39,123 nt of DNA, taken from contig JAABTH010000018.1 in assembly GCA_011389985.1 (NCBI GenBank), forward strand, positions 1 to 39,123, in the 5' to 3' direction. The notes beneath the pieces are model-generated. The model worked only from the letters and a program-made list of their open reading frames with translations, had not been told where the DNA came from and ran no database searches. The DNA is from Bacillota bacterium (GTDB taxonomy: Bacteria; Bacillota; Dethiobacteria; DTU022). Numbering within the stretch: the stretch's first letter is position 1; every line of letters starts with the position of its first letter. Below are positions 25,677-33,988 of the stretch, in pieces. A program made the position numbers and the translations under genes.

Positions 25677-27674
25677 ATGCCCCAGGAACTAGTTTCTTAC
25701 CTTCCACTTATTGCTGTAACAATGCCTTTAATAGCTTTTATATTAGTCACCTGTTTACCTAACCTGGCCTGGTGGCGCTCTGCATGGTCAATCATCGGCA
25801 GTCTTGGCACTCTTGTTGCAGTTGGAATGATGTTTCCGGCCCTTTCCGAAGGGAATATCATTGTCTTCCAGATGCCCATGATAGTTACTCCCCTTGATTT
25901 AACTTTTCGAGTAGACTTCCTCAGTTTCTATATTGCTGCTATTACTTCCTTCATCTGGTTGATGGCTACTATCTTTGCTATTGACTATATGAATCATGAG
26001 CATAATCAGGGCCGGTTTTTTGCCTTTTTCCTTCTGACACTTTCCGGAACTGTAGGGGTTCCGCTGGCCGGAGATCTTCTATCGCTGCTGCTCTTTTTTG
26101 AATTAATGTCGCTGGCATCATACGTTTTAGTAATTCATACCCAGACTGATGAAGCCTACAGCGCTGGCAACATATACCTTTATCTTGGTGTTTTTGGAGG
26201 CATGTGCCTGCTAACCGGTATCGGCTTAATATATTTCAGCTGCGGGTCGCTTGAAATAACCCAGCAGTTATGCATGGTAGAAGGTGTTAATAATTATCTG
26301 CTCGCTGCAGGCTTGCTCATGTTTATCGGTTTTGGGATTAAGGCAGGTATAGTTCCCCTGCATATTTGGCTGCCAAAAGCCCACCCCGTTGCTCCTGCGC
26401 CAGCAAGCGCTCTTCTTTCAGGGATTATGATTAAAGCAGGAGCATACGGCATTATCAGGACAGTTACAATGATTTATACTCCTGACAGCAGTTTCATGAG
26501 CGGTGAATATCTGGCTGCCGGGGTAAAAAACCTCTGGCACCTCGTTTCAAATGCAGGTTATGCTATCATCTGGATTGGAATAGTCACCATGCTTTTTGGT
26601 GTATGCCTGGCCTTGCTGCAGGATAACATAAAAAAACTGCTTGCCTGCAGCAGTATCAGTCAGATTGGTTATATCATAATGGGTATCGGTGTAGCGGCAT
26701 ATCTTGGTTATGACGGAGCTATGGGGCTGGCCGGTTCGACCTATCACATTTTGAACCATGCCTTTTTCAAATCTACTTTGTTTCTTGCTGCAGGCGCTAT
26801 TGTCTATTTAACTGGTGAGCTTAACTTGAGCAAACTGGGCGATCTCAGACATAAACTGCCCTTTACAACGATCGTTGTACTTATAGCCTCGCTGGGTATT
26901 GTCGGACTGCCTCTTTTCAACGGCTATGCCAGCAAAACGCTACTACACCACGCAATTGTCGAAGCTTATGAACATCACCATGTTTATTCTTTATATATCG
27001 CTGAGAAATTATTTACCATAACAAGCGCAGGTACTGTCTGTTACTTCCTGAAATTTTTATTCTTTGCATTCTGGCGCCCGGCGCCTGTTGAAATGCCTGA
27101 AATCAAACAAGAACCTTTGATGATGAAAATTGGGCTTGGTGTACTGGCAGCCTGCATGCTTTTTATTGGATTCTCGCCAAATCTTATTTTAACTAAATTT
27201 GTCGTCCCTACATTAAGTACTTTTACACTTGATACCTACTCCGTTAACTATCTTATGAAGATTAGTTTCTGGCACCTTGGGGACATTTGGGCAGTTGCTA
27301 TTGCACTTGTTCTCGGTGGGTTATTCTTTTATATTGCCCAACGCACTAACGCTTATCGCCTGAAAATACCTTTTTGGCTGGGCGCCGATTTTATCGGTTC
27401 GCTAGCCGGCAGGTTAGCAATCATAGTTTGGATTATTATTTCTTTTCCCTTTACACTTTTACAAAACTTAATGAGAACAACGTCACAGTATATTTATAAA
27501 AAAGTATTTACCCTGCTACAAAGCGTAGACTACAGACCAGGACAGAAAACAATTTTCCGATCTATCAACATCAGTAATATTGATTTTGATATGATTTTAG
27601 TCCTTCTCTCTTTTAGTATTATTCTGATTGTCGTCTTCTATATCCGCTTCGGAATTGATGTTTTCAGATTGTAA
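25677..27674 (+). CDS. Long NuoL/MrpA-type proton-conducting subunit (antiporter H)
   Basis: 665 residues, last gene of the plus cassette, AGGAGG nine nucleotides before ATG. E142 (LLFFELMSL), K222 (FGIKAGIVPLHIWLPKAHP), K253 (MIKAGAYG) and GYASKTLLHHAIVEAYEHHH. C-terminal extension of about 200 residues with extra helices ends in SINISNIDFDM plus a final membrane helix, as in antiporter A. Together with the DUF4040 and MbhE-like proteins it may do the work of a split MrpA. It is the third copy of this long type in the locus. Membrane-embedded cation/proton translocation is the likely role; the ion is unknown. Confidence 0.85.
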   Translation: MPQELVSYLPLIAVTMPLIAFILVTCLPNLAWWRSAWSIIGSLGTLVAVGMMFPALSEGNIIVFQMPMIVTPLDLTFRVDFLSFYIAAITSFIWLMATIFAIDYMNHEHNQGRFFAFFLLTLSGTVGVPLAGDLLSLLLFFELMSLASYVLVIHTQTDEAYSAGNIYLYLGVFGGMCLLTGIGLIYFSCGSLEITQQLCMVEGVNNYLLAAGLLMFIGFGIKAGIVPLHIWLPKAHPVAPAPASALLSGIMIKAGAYGIIRTVTMIYTPDSSFMSGEYLAAGVKNLWHLVSNAGYAIIWIGIVTMLFGVCLALLQDNIKKLLACSSISQIGYIIMGIGVAAYLGYDGAMGLAGSTYHILNHAFFKSTLFLAAGAIVYLTGELNLSKLGDLRHKLPFTTIVVLIASLGIVGLPLFNGYASKTLLHHAIVEAYEHHHVYSLYIAEKLFTITSAGTVCYFLKFLFFAFWRPAPVEMPEIKQEPLMMKIGLGVLAACMLFIGFSPNLILTKFVVPTLSTFTLDTYSVNYLMKISFWHLGDIWAVAIALVLGGLFFYIAQRTNAYRLKIPFWLGADFIGSLAGRLAIIVWIIISFPFTLLQNLMRTTSQYIYKKVFTLLQSVDYRPGQKTIFRSINISNIDFDMILVLLSFSIILIVVFYIRFGIDVFRL

Positions 27675-27697
27675 ACACAAGAACTTATCCTAAAAAT

Positions 27698-27727
27698 AAT
27701 GGTGCCCCTTGGCTGAGGGGCACCATT
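27698..27727 (-). terminator. Terminator between convergent Mrp and Fdh-Rnf operons
   Basis: AATGGTGCCCCT (27698-27709) pairs perfectly with AGGGGCACCATT (27716-27727), a 12-bp stem with a 6-nt loop. On the minus strand it is followed by ATTTTTA, which ends the rnfD transcript. On the plus strand no U-run follows, but the stem may still help to end the Mrp transcript. Confidence 0.85.
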
Positions 27728-27775
27728 ACCACTGATGCTTATTTGTTAATTTAAGTTACTGCTTAATAAATCTCA

Positions 27776-28753
27776 CTACTTTTTTTCAGCCATTGGCACT
27801 GCAACAGCTTTGATTTTACCAAACTGTGGGCGCGAAGTAGCTTTTTCAATCATAGGCACAAAGGCATTCATGATCAGAATAGCAAATGCCACCCCTTCAG
27901 TAATCATAAAACCAACCCTGAAGACAACAACAAGTACACCAATTGCTACACCAAATATAATTTTGCCTTTATCTGTCATAGGGCTAGTAACCCAGTCTGT
28001 TGCCATAAAGAAAGCACCGATCATAATGCCACCTGTCACCAGGTGGTAAACCGGGTTTTCACCTGTTATTAATGTTAAAATAATCATTGTTGCAAGGATT
28101 GATACAGGAATCCTCCAACCAATGTGTTTACGATAAAACAGGTATGCCGCCCCTAATAGAAGGGCAAATGGCGATACTTCAGCCAGAGCACCGGCAGGAA
28201 AGGCAAAAAATAGCTCGCTTATTGGAGGCATTTCCAAACCAGCTCTTAACATTGCCAGCGGAGTTGCCTGAGTGATGGTGTCAAGCGGCCCAAGGTGAAT
28301 TGCCAGTGGCTGGAACCACTGGTTTACATAGGCATAAAGAGGCGCCAGGATAACCAGGGCAACACGTCCAAATAGAGCCGGGTTGAAACGGTTCCAACCC
28401 AAACCTCCGGCAAGCTCTTTTGCTATACCAACTGCAATAAAAGTAGCCAGGGCTGCTTTATACCAGGGTGTTGTCGCCTGAAACAGCATGGCAACAAATA
28501 ACCCTGTCAGCAAAGCGCTCCAGTCATGCAACTGAGGCTTCTTGTGCATTAACTTCTTAAAGAGAATCTCAGTTAATACCGCTGTAACAAGACATACAGC
28601 TATTGTTAAAACAGCATAAAAGCGAAAAAAGTATATGGACACCAGCGTGATAGGCATTAGCGCAATAAAGACGTCCCGCATAGCGTTTGATACTGTGTCC
28701 TGACTCTTAATATGAGGAGACGATGATACTACGAACTTATGGGTATCGTTCAC
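27776..28753 (-). CDS. rnfD: RnfD, membrane flavoprotein subunit of the Rnf/NQR family
   Basis: 325 residues, normal RnfD length, about nine membrane helices. Seen: SSSPHIKSQDTVSNAMRDV at the N-terminus, WNRFNPALFGR, and DTITQATPLAML, where T164 in the S/T-x-A-T motif is the expected site of covalently bound FMN. In Rnf complexes RnfD passes electrons through the membrane flavins. GTG start with AGGAGG 9 nt upstream. It is the last gene of the operon; rnfG, E, A and B do not follow as they usually do. So it is an Rnf subunit taken out of its complex, or it works with subunits encoded elsewhere. Confidence 0.93.
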   Translation of the reverse strand: MNDTHKFVVSSSPHIKSQDTVSNAMRDVFIALMPITLVSIYFFRFYAVLTIAVCLVTAVLTEILFKKLMHKKPQLHDWSALLTGLFVAMLFQATTPWYKAALATFIAVGIAKELAGGLGWNRFNPALFGRVALVILAPLYAYVNQWFQPLAIHLGPLDTITQATPLAMLRAGLEMPPISELFFAFPAGALAEVSPFALLLGAAYLFYRKHIGWRIPVSILATMIILTLITGENPVYHLVTGGIMIGAFFMATDWVTSPMTDKGKIIFGVAIGVLVVVFRVGFMITEGVAFAILIMNAFVPMIEKATSRPQFGKIKAVAVPMAEKK

Positions 28754-28786
28754 TACTTATAACCTCCTTTTCCCCAATTTGTTGGA

Positions 28787-30103
28787 TTACCTTTTGCTCA
28801 GCAGTTCTCGGATAAGTGGTTTGGTACGCTGGACCAGTTGAGTAATCGGCCTTTTCGAAGGGCATACATACGCGCAAATACCGCACTCAATACAATCCAT
28901 TGTATTCCATTCCAAAGCATCCTCAATCATACCTGCTTCACAATAGATACTGATCTGGTTCGGATAAAGCAACATCGGACAGTGCTCGACACACTTGCAG
29001 CAGCGAACACAGTCTGAGTATTCCATATCCTCGAGAGCCATATCCGGAGGAAGAACAACAACACCCGTTGTGCCTTTAACAACTGGAACATTTAGTGTTT
29101 CCTGAGCTCTACCGGTCATCGGCCCACCGACGACAACTTTAGCCGGTTCTTCGACAATGCCGCCACACTCATCAATAATGTGAGAGAGTGGGGTGCCGAT
29201 TTTAACCATCAGATTTTGCGGATCCTTAAGGTTTTGTCCGGTAACTGCTACCACACGCTCGATAAGAGGCTTGTTATACTTAACTGCCTCATAAATGGCG
29301 ACACAGGTGCCGACATTCTGGATAAGCGCTCCTATATCAAATGGTAACCCGCCCGATGGGATTTCGCGGTCGAGTGCCGCTTTAACGAGATGCTTTTCCG
29401 AACCCTGGGGATACTTTGTAGGCATCCGCAGCAAAACGATATTCGGATCATCATTTTCCTGACGAACAGCTTCAATTGCATCATCTTTATTATCCTCGAT
29501 GCAGAGATATGCTTCTTCTACAGAGAGCATTTTCATCAGTAATTTAATACCCTGCAGTAGTTCTGCAGGCTTTTCAAGCATCAACCTGTGATCGCAGGTA
29601 AGATAAGGTTCACACTCACAACCGTTAATGATCAGAGCGTCAACTTTTTTATCAGGTGGAGGACTCAGTTTGATTGCAGTAGGAAAGGCTGCGCCACCCA
29701 TACCTACAATCCCAGCTTCTTTAACAGCATTAATGATATCCTCTTTGCTAACCTTGTCAAGATCGTTGTTTGCCAGCTCAAGCTTATCCTGGTTTTTGTC
29801 AACAGCAATAACGATGCTATCTATCATCTGCCCGGTAATAAAAGGCCGGGGTTCAATTGCTGTTACTGTACCGGAAAGGCTGGCGTGGACTGGAGCACTG
29901 ACAAACTTATCGGTTGCACCGATTTTCTGACCTGCCTTTACCTTATCACCCACATTTACCAGCGGTTCATTAGGCGCGCCGGTATGCTGCAATAAAGGGA
30001 TGATAATCTCTTCAGGCAACGATGCTTCTTTAATTGCTTTATGCTCTGTAAAGCTTTTATAGTGGGGAACATGGATCCCACCAAAAAACTGTTTTACTTC
30101 CAC
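28787..30103 (-). CDS. rnfC: RnfC, NADH/FMN/iron-sulfur subunit
   Basis: 438 residues, normal length. Seen in order: N-terminal barrel-like domain (GGIHVPHYK, GDKVKAGQKIG), Rossmann-like NAD/FMN domain with GIVGMGGAAFPTAIKL (about residues 132-147), INGCECEPYLTCDHRLM, a SLBB-like segment, and two 4Fe-4S motifs, C365-C368-C371-C375 and C404-C407-C410-C414. All cofactor residues look intact. Cytoplasmic, no signal. RnfC exchanges electrons with NAD(H). GTG start with GGGAGGTG upstream; it begins 18 nt after fdhB, so it is co-transcribed with formate dehydrogenase, which is unusual. Confidence 0.95.
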   Translation of the reverse strand: MEVKQFFGGIHVPHYKSFTEHKAIKEASLPEEIIIPLLQHTGAPNEPLVNVGDKVKAGQKIGATDKFVSAPVHASLSGTVTAIEPRPFITGQMIDSIVIAVDKNQDKLELANNDLDKVSKEDIINAVKEAGIVGMGGAAFPTAIKLSPPPDKKVDALIINGCECEPYLTCDHRLMLEKPAELLQGIKLLMKMLSVEEAYLCIEDNKDDAIEAVRQENDDPNIVLLRMPTKYPQGSEKHLVKAALDREIPSGGLPFDIGALIQNVGTCVAIYEAVKYNKPLIERVVAVTGQNLKDPQNLMVKIGTPLSHIIDECGGIVEEPAKVVVGGPMTGRAQETLNVPVVKGTTGVVVLPPDMALEDMEYSDCVRCCKCVEHCPMLLYPNQISIYCEAGMIEDALEWNTMDCIECGICAYVCPSKRPITQLVQRTKPLIRELLSKR

Positions 30104-30121
30104 TTGACTTCACCTCCCGGT

Positions 30122-30907
30122 TTATTTGGATTTAGCTTTATTTTCCTCTACACGCTTGCTTTGCGCACGATTAGACCACAGGCCTAATGCTACAGCGATG
30201 ACTACAAATACGCGCAGGGGGGCATAGATTGTGTTCCAAAAACGAGTCTGTATCGGCACTTGGGGATCGGCCGGGAAACCATACTTTTCGGGCTTGTCGG
30301 CCAAAACATAGAGCATACCCGTACCGCCAACCTCGTCAAGACCATACATTCTAGCATTTACTTTCCCAGCTGCCTGAAGCGCTTCAACTCTAACTCTTGC
30401 TTTACTGATTAACTCCCGGCTATCGCCAAAAGTTATTGAACCTGTGGGACAGGCGTTAGCGCAGGCAGGTTTGAGGCCGTTTTCAAGTCGATCAAGACAA
30501 AAAGTACATTTTCGTGCTTTATTCGCCAAACGATCAAAGCCAATCACATGAAATGGACAGGCAGCGACACAATAGTTACAGCCTATACATTTTAATTCAT
30601 CAACCATTACCGTATCATATTCGGTCCGGTAAATTGCGCCTGCCGGACAAGCCATCATACAAGATGCTTCAGCACAATGCATGCAGCCCTGTTTTGCCAT
30701 TAACCATTCAACGCTACCACTTTCGGTTTCCTGCTCCCGAAACATTATACGCATCCAGGTTGTTGATGATAGGGCTGGCGGGTTTTCATATGAGCCTGTA
30801 AAGGTCGTTTCTTCAGCCGGATTTTGGTTCCATTGCTTGCAGGCAACCTGGCAACCCCGACAACCAATACACTTGGAGGCATCGATTAAACAGATAGGTT
30901 TAGCCAT
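30122..30907 (-). CDS. fdhB: Formate dehydrogenase iron-sulfur subunit with C-terminal anchor
   Basis: 261 residues. Four 4Fe-4S clusters are supported by CIGCRGCQVACKQW, CMHCAEASCMMACP, CIGCNYCVAACPFHV and CTFC with CANACPTGS, the FdnH/DmsB pattern. A single membrane helix near residues 228-245 (APLRVFVVIAVALGLW) and a basic tail follow. No signal peptide, so it is probably exported bound to FdhA by the Tat route. GGAGGGC lies 8 nt before the ATG, which directly follows the fdhA stop. No cytochrome b (FdnI) gene follows. The lone helix may anchor the pair to the membrane and place its clusters next to RnfD (inference). Confidence 0.93.
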   Translation of the reverse strand: MAKPICLIDASKCIGCRGCQVACKQWNQNPAEETTFTGSYENPPALSSTTWMRIMFREQETESGSVEWLMAKQGCMHCAEASCMMACPAGAIYRTEYDTVMVDELKCIGCNYCVAACPFHVIGFDRLANKARKCTFCLDRLENGLKPACANACPTGSITFGDSRELISKARVRVEALQAAGKVNARMYGLDEVGGTGMLYVLADKPEKYGFPADPQVPIQTRFWNTIYAPLRVFVVIAVALGLWSNRAQSKRVEENKAKSK

Positions 30908-33900
30908 TTATACTGCCCTCCTTACGTTGCACAGGAATGCTTTATACTCAGGAATCGTTGTATTCGCATCCCCTACTGATGCAGTGAGATCGTTTGTTAC
31001 GGACCCTGTGCTCATTCCCTTGAAGCCCCAGTGCCAGGGCATTCCCACTACGTGTCTCGCCTCACCATCAATCACCATCGGTTTAAAGCGCTTAGTAATA
31101 CAGGCTTTTGCTTCAATGCCGCTCTGATCACCATCTTTAAACAGACGCTTGCTCTCAATTATTACCTTATCGCCATTATTAACACCAATCTCATCAGCCA
31201 GCTCTTCGCTTATCTCAATAAAGAGTTCCGGCATCAGTTCGTTCAACCAGGGCAGGTTACGGGTAACAATACCCGTTTGGAAGTGTTCAACTATGCGGTA
31301 AGTGGTAATAATATAAGGATATCTTTCCCGTTCTTCAGCGGTTTCTACCGTATGGTCTGCATAGAAGCGCTGGCTAACCGGATTATACGTTGCCTGTGGA
31401 TAAAGCAGGTTCGGCACAAGACTTTCTGCCGGTTCATAGTGAGCCGGCAGCGGCCCGTCTTTAAGAGCGCTGTGCGAATAAAGCCTGCCAACACCCTCAG
31501 GAAGCATGATAAACGGATTTTCCGTAGACTGTTCCAAGGTCCAGCTTCCGGGAATATCGGGGATGTCGTTACCTACCCACTTTTGCTGGGCTTCATCCCA
31601 CCAGACAACGGGAGCATCCGGGTTCCAGGGTTTTCCTTCAAGGTCGGCCGAAGCGCGATTATAGACAATGCGCCGGTTAAGTGGCCAAGCAAAAGACCAG
31701 CCAAGGTTAAAACCAAGACCTTCTTTTTCTTTAACACGGCTCTTTGTTGCCGGCTTTTCATAATTATTGTAATAACCACTATAGAGCCAGTTGCCGCAAG
31801 CTGTAGAACCGTCAGCCTGTAAACCGACGAAGTTTGTTACAAGTGATCCGTCGGTTGTCCGGTAACCGTTGATATCTTTACATACTTTAACGATATCAAC
31901 CTCACCATCAGGTCCGTCGTAATCCCAGAACATCTTGGTGATAGCATCTGGAACAACTCCACCTTCAGCCGAGTAAATTGATTGAATTCGTTTGAAGAGC
32001 TCATTTACAATCCAGAGGTCAGACTTGGAATCTCCCGGAGGCTTCTGCGCTTGCCAGCCCCACTGAATCCAGCGACCACTATTAGCCTTACTGCCTTCCT
32101 TTTCGTACCCTATTGCTCCGGGCAGGATAAATACCTCGGTGTCGATTTCTGCCGGGTTCATACCGGGTCCATGCCAGAAGGAAGCGGTTTCATTTTCAAA
32201 AACATCGACAGAAACGAGCCATTTAAGGTTCTTCTGGTAATTTCGTTTGTTAGCCGCACTTGGGCCCGATACAGCAGGGTTGTCCGCCCAACAAAACATA
32301 CCTTCAACCTTGCCTTCACCCATATCTTTGTACTGCGCAATATGCGAATGGTCAAGTCCATCGAGCTTAGGCATCCACTGGTAACCGAATTCATTGGCGG
32401 CAGTAGCTTCATCGCCATAGAATGCTTTAAGCAAGCTGACAAGGTACTTGGGTTTGTTGGTCCACCAGCCTGCAGCCGGTGTTTCTTTAACGAGGTAGTC
32501 TTCCAGGGTTGGGTGTGCAGCCTGTTGCGGGGTTCCCATATAACCGGGCAAGATATGGTACAGTATAGCCATATCTGTTGAACCCTGCACGTTTGACTGA
32601 CCGCGCTGAGCGTTTACACCGCCACCGGCAATACCCATGTTCCCTAAAAGAAGCTGAACAATGGCACAAGATCGGACATTCTGTGCCCCGTGAGTAAACT
32701 GGGTAATTCCCATCGCATAGAGAAGGTTACCTGCTTTACCGGGTTCACCGGTTGAACTGAATAAATCGTACGATTCTGTCAAAGCAGCAGGATCTGCACC
32801 TGTAATTTTGCTGACATTATCAATGGTGTACATCCTGTAGTGGTTTTTCATTAACTGCAATACACAGTTCGGATCTTCCATGGCTGGATCTTTCAAAGCA
32901 TTACCATCTGCATCGCGCTGATATTGCCAGCTTTCAGTGTTATATTTCGTAGCGTTTCGAACAGGATCGTCCTCAGCACCGTTGAAGAGTCCAGTAGTTT
33001 CATCAAAACTGAAGTTTTCATTAATCAGGTAAGATGCATTGGTGTAGTTTGCAACATATTCCTGATGGTAACGTTCATTTTCAAAAATATAGTTAATTAA
33101 ACCACCCAGGTAAGCAATGTTTGTGCCGGGGCGAATACTTACATATACATCTGCCACGGCAGCTGTCCTTGAAATCCTGGGGTCAACGGCAATTAGTTTT
33201 GCCCCCTTGGTTTCACGGGCTTTTTCAATCCATTTCATTGAAATCGGGTGGTTTTCAGCAGTATTACCACCGATATTCATGAATACATCACTGTGCTGAT
33301 AATCAGTCCAGTGGTTGGTCATACAACCTCTTCCGAACGTGGCGCCGAGACCGGCGACCGTAACGGAGTGTCAGAGACGGGCGCAGTGATCAATGTTGAT
33401 CACGCCCATACCCCTGGCCATTTTGTGGAAAAGGTAGTTTTCTTCATCGGTGCAAAATGCGCTGCCGAGCCAGGATATTGCCTCGGTTCGGTTAACAGTT
33501 ACCTGCTGACCCCCGACATCCACTGTTTCAACTAAGGTCCTGTCACGTGTATCCTTCACCCGCTGGGCAATCATCTCTAACACGTCATCCCACTCTTTTT
33601 CTTCGTAACTGCTTGCACCAGGCGCCCGGTAGAGTGGTTTAGTCAGACGCTTCGGATTAGGTACAGGCTTACCTTTTTCTTCAAACATGTAAGAAATATT
33701 AAAGAGAGAACTACCCTTGCTGCATAGGGTTCCTTCATTGATCGGATGACCGGGATCACCCTCAGCATTAACAACTAATCCATCCCGGACACTGCAAATA
33801 ACACCGCAGCCGACTCCGCAAAAAGTACATGTGGTTGGATATTCTTTGGTGTGCTTGATGCGCAGCGGTTCAGCGGCAGACGCAGATGCCTTGTTCAGGC

Positions 33901-33973
33901 CAACACCAGCCAACGTTGCCGTAGCGGCAGCCGCACCGGTAAGCTTTAAAAAGCTGCGTCGCGTTAACTGCAT
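30908..33973 (-). CDS. fdhA: Selenocysteine formate dehydrogenase, catalytic subunit (UGA read through)
   Basis: One gene of 1021 residues, interrupted by an in-frame TGA at 33373-33371 that codes Sec201. The flanks CARL-U-HSVTVAGL and TFGRG-MTNHW match selenoprotein formate dehydrogenases (FdnG is 1015 residues, Sec196), and a SECIS hairpin follows. Other features: Tat signal LTRRSFLKLTG, 4Fe-4S ligands C49, C52, C56 and C84, His202 after Sec, and R457 in RGQSNVQG, the expected active-site Arg. It holds a bis-MGD molybdenum or tungsten centre and interconverts formate and CO2 on the outer face. A GTG at 33985 is in frame, but AGGAGGTG overlaps it, so ATG 33973 is taken. Automatic calls would split it into 204 and 804 residue pieces. 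Confidence 0.95.
33341..33359 (-). promoter_or_regulatory. Bacterial SECIS element in fdhA
   Basis: Eleven nucleotides after the UGA the mRNA reads GG-U-CGCC-GGUCUC-GGCG-CC. This forms a two-plus-four base-pair stem with a single bulged U and a GGUC loop. Bulged U, loop G-U and spacing of 11 nt equal those of the E. coli fdhF/fdnG SECIS bound by SelB. It lies wholly within the coding sequence. Confidence 0.9.
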
Positions 33974-33988
33974 AAGTAAATCCACCTC

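Noticed and set aside
10588-27674. Complex I (nuo) or membrane-bound hydrogenase operon
   Set aside because: Only antiporter-type and Mrp small subunits are present; no NuoB, C, D, H or I homologue or metal-binding redox subunit could be found.
27776-30103. Complete Rnf or Na+-NQR operon
   Set aside because: Only the C and D subunits are present; the operon ends at a terminator just past rnfD and is preceded by formate dehydrogenase genes.
31031-31822. 263-codon ORF on the plus strand
   Set aside because: Lies wholly antisense within fdhA, has no family motif and reads as low-sense protein; a shadow of the real gene.
31982-32581. 199-codon ORF on the plus strand
   Set aside because: Antisense to fdhA with no supporting motif; explained by codon bias of the real gene.
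33371-33373. Stop codon splitting formate dehydrogenase into two genes or a pseudogene
   Set aside because: The frame continues unchanged, the context is that of selenocysteine, and a SECIS hairpin follows at the correct distance.
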